Below, piece after piece: positions 49,544 through 56,396 of a stretch of 64,000 nucleotides of DNA. The stretch is from Nonomuraea sp. MG754425 (GTDB taxonomy: Bacteria; Actinomycetota; Actinomycetes; Streptosporangiales; Streptosporangiaceae), in NCBI RefSeq assembly GCF_021699195.1, contig NZ_SSXE01000026.1:1-64000 (forward strand), in the 5' to 3' direction. Every line of letters begins with the position of its first letter. Within the stretch, counting starts at the first letter, position 1. The translations under genes and the position numbers were made by a program. The notes under the pieces were generated by a model that was given only the letters and a program-made list of their open reading frames with translations, had not been told where the DNA came from and searched no databases.

Positions 49544-50839
49544 ATGATCCGCATTGCTCCCATGGGGCGGGCGCTGGCTGTCGTCGCTGCGACCAGCCTC
49601 GCCTTGACGGCCTGCGGTGGTGGCGGCGGTGACACCGCCGCGCAGACGTCCCAGAGTGCTGCGCCGGCCTCGTCCGCGCCCGCCGCGAAGGGCGACGGCA
49701 CCCTCACCCTCGGCACGCTGCTGCCTCAGACCGGTTCGCTGGCGTTCCTCGGCCCGCCCGAGTTCGCGGGTGTCGACCTGGCGCTGAAGGAGATCAACGA
49801 GGCGGGCGGCGTGCTCGGCAAGCCCGTCGTCAAGCACGACACCGACTCGGGCGACACGACCACCAACATCGCCTCGCAGTCGGTGGACAAGCTGCTGGCG
49901 CAGTCGGCCGACGCCATCATCGGCGCGGCCTCGTCGTCGGTGTCGGAGTCGGTGATCGACAAGATCACGGGCGCCGGCGTGGTGCACTTCTCGCCGGCCA
50001 ACACCTCCGACAAGTTCACCACCATCCAGGACAACGGCCTGTACTTCCGCACCGCGCCGCCGGACAAGCTGCAGGGGCGCGTGCTGGGTGACCTGGTCAT
50101 CTCCGACGGCAACGACACCGTCGGCATCATGGCCATGCAGGACTCCTACGGCACCGGCCTGGCCGACCAGGTGCAGAAGACCGTGACCGAGGGCGGCGCC
50201 GAAGTGGTCGAGCGCGTCGACTACGACCCGAAGGCCGCCGACTTCTCCGCCGACGTCGCCAAGATCAAGGCGAAGAGCCCCAAGGGCATCGTCCTGATCG
50301 GCTTCGAGGAGACCGCCAAGGTCGTCCAGGAGCTGATCAAGCAGGGTCTCCCGGCCAGCAAGGTCAAGTGGTACATGGTGGACGGCAACATGTCGAACAC
50401 CAACTACGTCAAGATGCCCAAGGGCACGCTGACGGGCGTCAAGGGCACCTACCCCGGCGCCGCCGCTCCGGACGAGTTCCGCGAGAAGCTGATGAGCGTC
50501 AACCCCAAGCTCGAGGACTTCACCTACGCCCCCGAGTCGTACGACGCCGCGAACCTGATCGCGCTGGCCGCCGAGGCCGCCAAGAGCGACGCGGGCGTGG
50601 ACATCGCGGCCAAGCTGGCCGAGGTCAGCAAGGGCGGCACGAAGTGCACGAACTTCAAGGAGTGCGTGGACCTGCTGAAGGCCGGCACGGACATCGACTA
50701 CGAGGGCGTCAGCGGCCCGGTCGAGTTCAACGACGCCGGTGACCCGGCGGTCGCCACCATCGGCATCTACCAGTTCGAGGACAACAACAAGTACCCGGTC
50801 AAGGCGCTGGAGTACCGCAGCGGCAACATCGAGGGCTGA
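49544..50839 (+). CDS. Branched-chain amino acid ABC transporter substrate-binding lipoprotein (copy 2)
   Basis: 431 residues from ATG 49544, with GGAGGAG eight bases upstream. Lipobox LTAC in the signal peptide MIRIAPMGRALAVVAATSLALTAC. The fold and segments match copy 1 almost block for block (e.g. SPANTSDKFTTIQDNGLYF, TAPPDKLQGRVLGDL, WYMVDGNMSN), with differences concentrated in the linker and the C-terminal third. A duplicate gene of this kind may widen ligand range or timing. Terminated by a strong hairpin at 50860. Confidence 0.93.
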   Translation: MIRIAPMGRALAVVAATSLALTACGGGGGDTAAQTSQSAAPASSAPAAKGDGTLTLGTLLPQTGSLAFLGPPEFAGVDLALKEINEAGGVLGKPVVKHDTDSGDTTTNIASQSVDKLLAQSADAIIGAASSSVSESVIDKITGAGVVHFSPANTSDKFTTIQDNGLYFRTAPPDKLQGRVLGDLVISDGNDTVGIMAMQDSYGTGLADQVQKTVTEGGAEVVERVDYDPKAADFSADVAKIKAKSPKGIVLIGFEETAKVVQELIKQGLPASKVKWYMVDGNMSNTNYVKMPKGTLTGVKGTYPGAAAPDEFREKLMSVNPKLEDFTYAPESYDAANLIALAAEAAKSDAGVDIAAKLAEVSKGGTKCTNFKECVDLLKAGTDIDYEGVSGPVEFNDAGDPAVATIGIYQFEDNNKYPVKALEYRSGNIEG

Positions 50840-50859
50840 GCACAGAGCTGAGCGGACCG

Positions 50860-50889
50860 AAAGGCCCGGCCGTCACGGCCGGGCCTTTT
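50860..50889. terminator. Bidirectional terminator after binding-protein copy 2
   Basis: AAAGGCCCGGCC, loop GTCAC, GGCCGGGCCTTT then TTC. A 12-bp perfect stem with A-run on one side and T-run on the other, between two converging genes. Confidence 0.93.
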
Positions 50890-50894
50890 CGTGT

Positions 50895-51305
50895 TCAGCC
50901 GCACCCCGCCACGATCTGGTCGGCGGCGGCGCGGTACTGCTTCAGCAGCGCCACCTGACGCTCCCTGGGCACGTCGCTCCTGGACAGGGAGGCGGTGGTG
51001 GTCTTCACGGTGTCGGCCGCGGCCCGCAGCGACTCGGGCAGCCGGTCGCCGAACTCCAGCGTTATGCCGTTGGCCTCGGCCAGCCGGCCGATGACGGCGT
51101 CCTCGAAGTTCTGCCGCTCCTCCTGGCCCTCGGGCTCCAGCATGAGGCCCGCGTACCCGATGGCGGAGACCACACGGTCGCAGGGGCTGTCGGTGGGGTC
51201 GCCGCCGGTGCTGTACTTCGCCGCGGAGGACGAGCCGGTCTGGCAGCCGACGAGCAGGACGGGCAGCATGAGCGCGATTGTCGCTAAACGTTTCACATCG
51301 CTCAT
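50895..51305 (-). CDS. Small lipoprotein of unknown function
   Basis: 136 residues from ATG 51305, or shorter from GTG 51296. Signal peptide VKRLATIALMLPVLLVGC with lipobox; the mature part is helical and charged, with two further Cys (PCDRVV and IVAGCG) near its ends. The ATG lies one base after the six-T run of the liv terminator, so there is no room for a ribosome site in front. Function unknown. Confidence 0.7.
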   Translation of the reverse strand: MSDVKRLATIALMLPVLLVGCQTGSSSAAKYSTGGDPTDSPCDRVVSAIGYAGLMLEPEGQEERQNFEDAVIGRLAEANGITLEFGDRLPESLRAAADTVKTTTASLSRSDVPRERQVALLKQYRAAADQIVAGCG

Positions 51306-51345
51306 TAAAAAACGGAGAAGGGGTCCGATGGGAGCCCCTTCTCCG
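51306..51345 (-). terminator. Rho-independent terminator of the liv operon
   Basis: On the minus strand CGGAGAAGGGG pairs with CCCCTTCTCCG (perfect 11 bp) followed by TTTTTT (51307-51312). It comes 12 bases after the livF stop. It is among the few hairpins here with a real T-tract. Confidence 0.92.
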
Positions 51346-51356
51346 CTTTCGCCGGG

Positions 51357-52151
51357 TTACGCCTTGGCCAGCGTCCCGAGGTACAGCTCGATGACCTTGG
51401 GGTCGTCGGCGAGCTGCCTGCCGGTGCCGGTGTAGGCGTTGCGGCCCTGGTCGAGGACGTAACCGCGGTGGCAGATCTGCAGGCAGCGCCGCGCGTTCTG
51501 CTCCACCATGATCACGGTCACGCCGGCCTTGTTGATCTGCTGGGCCTGGATGAAGACCAGGTCCTGCAGCTTGGGCGACAGGCCCGCGGACGGCTCGTCC
51601 AGCAGCAGCACCGAGGGCTCGGTCATCAGGGCCCTGGCCATCGCCACCATCTGCCGCTCACCGCCCGACAGGGAGCCGGCGCGCTGCTTGCGCCGCTCCT
51701 TGAGCGCGGGGAACAGGTCGGCCACGAACTCGAAGCGCTCCTTGAACTTCCCCGGCACCTGGAAGGCGCCCATCTCGAGGTTCTCCTCGATGGTGAGGCT
51801 GGGGAAGACGTTGTTGGTCTGCGGCACGTAGCCGACGCCGCGGGAGACCAGTGAGTGGGCCTTCATGTTCGTGATGTCCTCACCCTTGAGCACGACCGTG
51901 CCCGTGCGGATGGTGACCAGGCCGAACATGGCCTTGAGCAGGGTCGACTTACCGGCGCCGTTGGGGCCGATGATGCCGATCAGCTCGCCGTCCTTCACGT
52001 ACAGGTCGGAGCCGTTGAGGATGTTGACGCCCGGGAGGTAGCCCGCGATCAGCTCGTCGCAGCGCAGCACCGCGTCCTTGGCGCCCTCCAGGTGGGCGCT
52101 GCGGTCGGTGACGGCGGCTTTCGACTGGGCGGGCGCTTCGTCGGCGCTCAC
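51357..52151 (-). CDS. livF: Branched-chain amino acid ABC transporter ATP-binding protein
   Basis: 264 residues. Walker A GPNGAGKSTLLKAMFG, Q-loop SYVPQ-like VGYVPQTNNVFPSL, signature LSGGERQMVAMARALM, Walker B VLLLDEPSAGLSP and a switch His-equivalent in VIMVEQNARRCL. The length and YVPQTNNVFP are LivF-like. Pairs with LivG to power the LivH/LivM permease. ATG 52151 overlaps the livG stop by four bases; last gene of the operon. Confidence 0.95.
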   Translation of the reverse strand: MSADEAPAQSKAAVTDRSAHLEGAKDAVLRCDELIAGYLPGVNILNGSDLYVKDGELIGIIGPNGAGKSTLLKAMFGLVTIRTGTVVLKGEDITNMKAHSLVSRGVGYVPQTNNVFPSLTIEENLEMGAFQVPGKFKERFEFVADLFPALKERRKQRAGSLSGGERQMVAMARALMTEPSVLLLDEPSAGLSPKLQDLVFIQAQQINKAGVTVIMVEQNARRCLQICHRGYVLDQGRNAYTGTGRQLADDPKVIELYLGTLAKA

Positions 52152-53185
52152 TTCTGCTTCTCCTCCTCGGTGGCGGTCGCGGGCTCAGGTTCGGGCCCAG
52201 CGGTCTCAGATGCGGTCTCGGACGCGGGCTCGGGTGCGGTGGCGCCGGAACCCTCGGACTCGCTGATCTCCGCCTCCAGGGCCGCCTCAGCCTCCTGGAG
52301 CTGGGCCTCCAGCTCGCCCTCCGACAGCGGGGCGTCGTGATGGGCGCCGAGGTAGGCGTCGATCACCCGCTCGTCGGACATGATCGTCGAGGGCGGCCCC
52401 TCGGCGATGACCGCGCCCTGCGCCATGACGATCACCCAGTCGCTGATGTCGCGGACCATGTCCATGTCGTGCTCCACGAACAGCACGGTCATGCCCTGCT
52501 CGCGCAGGTCCTTGACGTGGCCCAGCAGCGACTGCGTCAGCGCCGGGTTCACCCCGGCCATGGGCTCGTCGAGCATCACCAGCTCGGGCTGGACCATCAG
52601 CGCGCGGGCCATCTCCAGCAGCTTGCGCTGGCCGCCGGACAGCGCGCCGGCGAAGTCGTCGCGCTTGGCGTCGAGCTTGAAGCGCGCCAGCAGGTCCTCG
52701 GCCCGCTCGGTGATCTCCGCCTCCTGGCCGCGCCAGAGCGACGGCAGGAGGGCCTGCCAGAAGTTCTCGCCCTTCTGCTGCTGGGCGCCCAGGCGCATGT
52801 TCTCCAGCACCGTCAGGCGCGAGAGCGCCTTGGTGAGCTGGAAGGTGCGCACCATGCCGGCGCGCGCCACCTTGTGGGCCGGCACCCCGTTCATGGACCG
52901 CCCGTTGAACGTCCACGAACCGGAGTCGGCCGTGTCGAAGCCGGTGAGCTGGTTGAAGAACGTGGTCTTGCCGGCTCCGTTGGGCCCGATCAGCGCGGTG
53001 ATGGAGCCGCGCTGGATCTCGACGTGGTTCACCTCGACGGCGGTCAGGCCGCCGAAGCGGCGCACCACGTTGTCCACCACGAGGATCGGGTCCGGCTTGG
53101 GCACACCCGGGTCGCGGGCCAGGTCCTTGAAGACGGCCAGGGCGGCCGCCTTGCGTCCGGTGTTCTCTGTGGTCTCAGCGTGCAT
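52148..53185 (-). CDS. livG: Branched-chain amino acid ABC transporter ATP-binding protein with acidic tail
   Basis: 345 residues. Walker A GPNGAGKTTFFNQLTG, LivG-type MVRTFQLTKALSRLTVLENMRLGAQ, signature LSGGQRKLLEMARALM, Walker B LVMLDEPMAGVNP and switch His in FVEHDMDMV. After about residue 275 there is a ~65-residue tail rich in Glu, Ala, Pro and Ser (EGELEAQLQEAEAALEAEIS...), a probable helix plus disordered part, longer than in E. coli LivG. ATG 53185 overlaps the livM stop by 11 bases. Confidence 0.95.
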   Translation of the reverse strand: MHAETTENTGRKAAALAVFKDLARDPGVPKPDPILVVDNVVRRFGGLTAVEVNHVEIQRGSITALIGPNGAGKTTFFNQLTGFDTADSGSWTFNGRSMNGVPAHKVARAGMVRTFQLTKALSRLTVLENMRLGAQQQKGENFWQALLPSLWRGQEAEITERAEDLLARFKLDAKRDDFAGALSGGQRKLLEMARALMVQPELVMLDEPMAGVNPALTQSLLGHVKDLREQGMTVLFVEHDMDMVRDISDWVIVMAQGAVIAEGPPSTIMSDERVIDAYLGAHHDAPLSEGELEAQLQEAEAALEAEISESEGSGATAPEPASETASETAGPEPEPATATEEEKQK

Positions 53186-54173
53186 CGATCGCTATCTCCC
53201 TCTTGTCACCGAAGATGCCCTGTGGCCGGAAGATGAGCAACAGGATGAGGCCGAGCCCCACCAGGACGTAGCGCAGCGCGCCGGCCTGGTTGGTGTCGAT
53301 GAAGGTGATGACGCCCGCGCCGACGGCCTCGCTGAGCACGCCGTTGAGCAGCACCAGCAGCACCCAGAAGAGCATCGCCCCCACGACGGGGCCGAGCACT
53401 CGGGCGGCGCCGCCCAGGATGACCATCGTGTACAGGTAGAACGTGGTCTCGGTGCCGAACACGTCCGGTTGCACCGAGCCGTAGGCCAGGCCGTAGATGA
53501 AGCCGCCCAGGCAGCCGATGACGCCGCCCAGGATGAGCGACTGCATCTTGTACGAGAACACGCTCTTGCCCAGGCTGCGCACCGCGTCCTCGTCCTCGCG
53601 GATGGCCTTGAGCACGCGGCCCCAGGGGCTCTTCATCAGCAGGTAGACCAGACCGCAGCAGAGCGCGATCAGCAGCCAGCCGACGGTCAGCACCCACATC
53701 GAGCGGCTGTTGAAGAACAGCGGTACGGGGCCGAGGTTGAACCCGTAGTTCCCTTCGGGGAACGGGTTGAGCGCGTAGAAGCCGTCGGTGAAGCCGCGCC
53801 GTCCGTCGGAGCCGCCGAAGACGCTCTTGAACTGCACCGAACGGAAGACGAGCCGGACGATCTCGGCCGCGGCGATGGTGACGATGGCCAGGTAGTCGGC
53901 CCGCAGGTGCAGGGTCGGGATGCCCAGCAGGATCGCCATGATCACAGCCGAGATCAGGCCGACGATGACGCCGACCCAGAACGGCAGGCCCAGGACGGTG
54001 ACCGTGACGGCCAGGCCGTACCCGGCCACGCCCATGAAGGCGGCCTGGCCGAAGTTGAGCAGGCCGGTGTATCCGAAGTGCACGTTGATGCCGATGGCGG
54101 CCAGAGCGTACAGCACCGTCTCCACGTTGATCGCGGCCTTGACGGTGGTACTGATGATCGTGATCCAGTCCAT
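53175..54173 (-). CDS. livM: Branched-chain amino acid ABC transporter permease LivM
   Basis: 332 residues from ATG 54173, with GGGGGAGGA seven bases upstream; the frame's further N-terminus is not preferred. Multi-helix permease: LYALAAIGINVHFGYTGLLNFGQAAFMGVAGYGLAV is the LivM signature, and the coupling-helix region SPWGRVLKAIREDEDAVRSLGKSV is present. It lacks long extra domains. Forms the transmembrane channel with LivH. The gap to livH is 16 bases. Confidence 0.94.
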   Translation of the reverse strand: MDWITIISTTVKAAINVETVLYALAAIGINVHFGYTGLLNFGQAAFMGVAGYGLAVTVTVLGLPFWVGVIVGLISAVIMAILLGIPTLHLRADYLAIVTIAAAEIVRLVFRSVQFKSVFGGSDGRRGFTDGFYALNPFPEGNYGFNLGPVPLFFNSRSMWVLTVGWLLIALCCGLVYLLMKSPWGRVLKAIREDEDAVRSLGKSVFSYKMQSLILGGVIGCLGGFIYGLAYGSVQPDVFGTETTFYLYTMVILGGAARVLGPVVGAMLFWVLLVLLNGVLSEAVGAGVITFIDTNQAGALRYVLVGLGLILLLIFRPQGIFGDKREIAIDAR

Positions 54174-54189
54174 TCTGATCCTCCCCCGA

Positions 54190-55479
54190 TCAGCCGATTC
54201 GCTCTCGGCGGCCGAGAATGCCCTGCGGCCGGACAAGGAGCACGATGATGAGTACGGCGAGCGCGCCCACGCTCTTGAGCTCCGGTGGCACCCACAGGGT
54301 GGAGACCTGGATGAACAGGCCGACCGCGAGCGAGCCCACCAGGGCGCCGAAGGCGGTGCCCAGCCCGCCGAGCGTGACGCCGGCGAAGATGAGCAGCAGG
54401 ATGTCCTGGCCCATCGTGTACTTCAGGTTCTGGGAGAGGCCGAGCAGGATGCCGGACAGTGCGGCGATGGCGCCGCCGCCCGCCCAGATGATCCGGATCA
54501 CCCGGTCGACGTTGATGCCGGACGAGGCCGCGAGCGCCGGGTTGTCGGCCACGGCGCGGGCCGCCTTGCCGGTGCGGGTGCGCAGCAGCGCGAAGCCGAC
54601 GATGATCAGCACCGCGAGTTCGATGCCCATGGCGACGAAGTTCTTGGGCGCTGCCGAGATCGGCCCGATCTCCACGCCGGGCTGGGCCGTGTACTGGGCG
54701 TACGCCTCGGTCTGACCGCCGAAGAAGATCAGGAACACGTACCGGAGGAAGAGCGCCACGCCGATCGAGATGATCATCATGGCGATCGTGCCGGTGCCGC
54801 GCCTGCGGAGCTGGCCCCAGAACAGGCGGTCCTGCAGGTAGCCCAGGATTCCGGCGACGATGACGGCGATCACCGCGGCCGGTATGAGATGCAGGCCGAA
54901 GCCGATGTTGAAGGCGTAGGCCAAGATGGCGCCTAGCGTGACCAGCTCGCCGTGGGCGAAGTTGGTCAGGCCGGTGGTGCCGTAGATGAGCGACAGGCCG
55001 AGCGCGGCCAGGGCGATGATCAGTCCGAGGTTCAGGCCCTCGAACGTGAGCTGCGCGGCCTGGGTCCAGAACGGGCTCTCACCGCCGCCCGCCGCCTGGT
55101 CCTGGTTCGCGGCGCCCTTGGGCTGCAGGGCGTACAGGACCGCGGAGCAGTTGCCCTCGTAGACCGTCGGCGTGCGGACATTGCTGCCGCCGCGCACCTC
55201 GGCATTCTGCGGAAGGCTGCTGACATCCAGCGTGACCTTGTACTTGCCTGGTTTGTCGACTTGAACCGTCCAGGAGCCTTCCGCGTTTGTCGTGACCTCC
55301 TCGACGGCTTGGCCGTCCTCGGTGGTCACAGCGATCTTTGCGCCGTTCACTGCCTGGCCTTGGAGTTTGAGTGTTCCCCTCAATCCCTGGCAATCGACAG
55401 GGCCCGCTTGGGCGGGACCTGCCAGCAGGAAGATGAGTCCACCCAGGAAGGCCGTGAACGCGATCACGGCTCTGCGCAA
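54190..55479 (-). CDS. livH: Branched-chain amino acid ABC transporter permease LivH with N-terminal secreted domain
   Basis: 429 residues from ATG 55479. Residues 1-25 are a signal peptide (RRAVIAFTAFLGGLIFLLAGPAQA). Residues ~28-115 form a small beta-sandwich like CarboxypepD_reg/SpaA domains: GTLKLQGQAVNGAKIAVTTEDGQAVEEVTTNAEGSWTVQVDKPGKYKVTLD, with Cys30 and Cys111 (DCQGL, GNCSAVLYAL) able to form a disulfide. A Gln/Gly linker follows, then the normal LivH permease (FEGLNLGLIIALAALGLSLIYGTTGLTNFAHGELVTLGA..., coupling segment TRTGKAARAVADNPALAASSGI). Usual LivH is about 290-310 residues, so ~130 are extra. First gene of the operon. Confidence 0.9.
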   Translation of the reverse strand: MRRAVIAFTAFLGGLIFLLAGPAQAGPVDCQGLRGTLKLQGQAVNGAKIAVTTEDGQAVEEVTTNAEGSWTVQVDKPGKYKVTLDVSSLPQNAEVRGGSNVRTPTVYEGNCSAVLYALQPKGAANQDQAAGGGESPFWTQAAQLTFEGLNLGLIIALAALGLSLIYGTTGLTNFAHGELVTLGAILAYAFNIGFGLHLIPAAVIAVIVAGILGYLQDRLFWGQLRRRGTGTIAMMIISIGVALFLRYVFLIFFGGQTEAYAQYTAQPGVEIGPISAAPKNFVAMGIELAVLIIVGFALLRTRTGKAARAVADNPALAASSGINVDRVIRIIWAGGGAIAALSGILLGLSQNLKYTMGQDILLLIFAGVTLGGLGTAFGALVGSLAVGLFIQVSTLWVPPELKSVGALAVLIIVLLVRPQGILGRRERIG

Positions 55480-55920
55480 TGGTGCTCCCTCAAAAGTAAG
55501 TCAAAGGCGGGGTCAGGACCCCTCCATCTCGACACGCGCGCATCACAGGCACAACTGGGATGCAATGGCGGGAGCTTATTCCGGCTACGCCCGGTTCAGT
55601 ATCGTTCGTCACCAATTAGTGACATGTGTGTGTCACTCATGTGAGGAACCAACAAGCCAGGTCAGGGGCTAAATGAGGCTTGACGCCTGGCGTCGGGAGA
55701 AAACGGATCGATAACGATCGCGTGGAAGAAGTTGACGAGCCCGCGGGGGTGGCCTTTGGGGCCATGAACGGCTCCCTGGCGGACACGGAAGCACCCCCGC
55801 GTACGTGGGGGCCGAACACGTTTTCTACTGGGCCACCCCGCGGGCTCTGTTCAGACCACCGTATCGACCCACGGGGGCCATGCGCAAAGGGTCGGCGAAA
55901 GTGACGGATGTGACGAAGGG
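55480..55920. other. Intergenic region between livH and the thioesterase gene
   Basis: 440 bases. It holds the presumed liv promoter and a perfect inverted repeat at 55618-55637. Short open frames here (e.g. about 55680-55904) have no ribosome site or coding character and are not called. The region 55680-55900 contains a run ACGATCGCGTGG, GATCGATAACGATCG (55708-55722) with a short palindrome; nothing else was recognised. Confidence 0.5.
55618..55637. promoter_or_regulatory. Perfect inverted repeat upstream of livH (operator candidate)
   Basis: AGTGACA-TGTGTG-TGTCACT: 7-bp arms with a 6-base spacer, 139 bases before the livH start. On the minus strand TGTCAC in it, 15 bases, then GATACT would make a promoter with the repeat over the -35. 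The regulator is unknown; GntR-type sites often have comparable GTnAC arms, but the match is only suggestive. Confidence 0.55.
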
Positions 55921-56334
55921 TCAGCGGTCACGCAACATGCAGGTGAGACGGGAGGTGCACACGCGCCGCCCCTGTTCGTCGGTGATCTCGATCTCGTACG
56001 TCGCCAGCGTCCGGCCCCCGTGCACCCGGGTCGCCACGCCCGTGACCCAGCCGGAGGTCGCGGAGCGGTGATGGGTGGCGTTCAGCTCGATGCCCACGGC
56101 GATGCGGCCGGAACCGGCGTGCAGGGCCGCCCCCACGGAGCCCAGCGTCTCGGCGAGCACCGCGGACGCCCCGCCGTGCAGCAGCCCGTACGGCTGCGTG
56201 TTCCCCGCGACCGGCATCCGGCCCACGACCCGCTCCGGCGCCGCCTCGAGGAACTGGATGCCCATCCGGTCCGAGAGCGTGCCTTGGTGCAGGTCGCCGA
56301 ACACACTCACATCGATGGGGTCGGTGTGCGTCAA
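55921..56334 (-). CDS. Hotdog-fold thioesterase (PaaI family)
   Basis: A 137-residue hotdog protein: MGIQFLEAAPERVVGRMPVAGNTQPYGLLHGGASAVLAETLGSVGAAL carries the HGG motif with the catalytic/CoA-contact residues; ELNATHHRSATSGWVTGVATRVHGGRTLATYEIEI completes the fold. It likely hydrolyses acyl- or hydroxybenzoyl-CoA-type thioesters. TTG 56334 is the start, with GGAG eight bases upstream. Divergent from polA with 62 bases between starts. Confidence 0.92.
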   Translation of the reverse strand: MTHTDPIDVSVFGDLHQGTLSDRMGIQFLEAAPERVVGRMPVAGNTQPYGLLHGGASAVLAETLGSVGAALHAGSGRIAVGIELNATHHRSATSGWVTGVATRVHGGRTLATYEIEITDEQGRRVCTSRLTCMLRDR

Positions 56335-56384
56335 AGGGACGTCTCCACTCTTCCGAGCTCGGGTTTTCTGTCGCAGACGCAGAC

Positions 56385-56390
56385 TAGGCT
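56385..56390 (+). promoter_or_regulatory. -10 box (TAGGCT) of probable leaderless polA
   Basis: TAGGCT, six bases (GCGTAC), then GTG 56397 with no ribosome site. GGTTTT at 56362-56367 is 17 bases upstream and could be the -35. Confidence 0.65.
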
Positions 56391-56396
56391 GCGTAC

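Noticed and set aside
55680-55904. 74-codon plus-strand frame upstream of the thioesterase gene
   Set aside because: No start signal and mixed low-quality composition; the opposite-strand frame is equally unconvincing.
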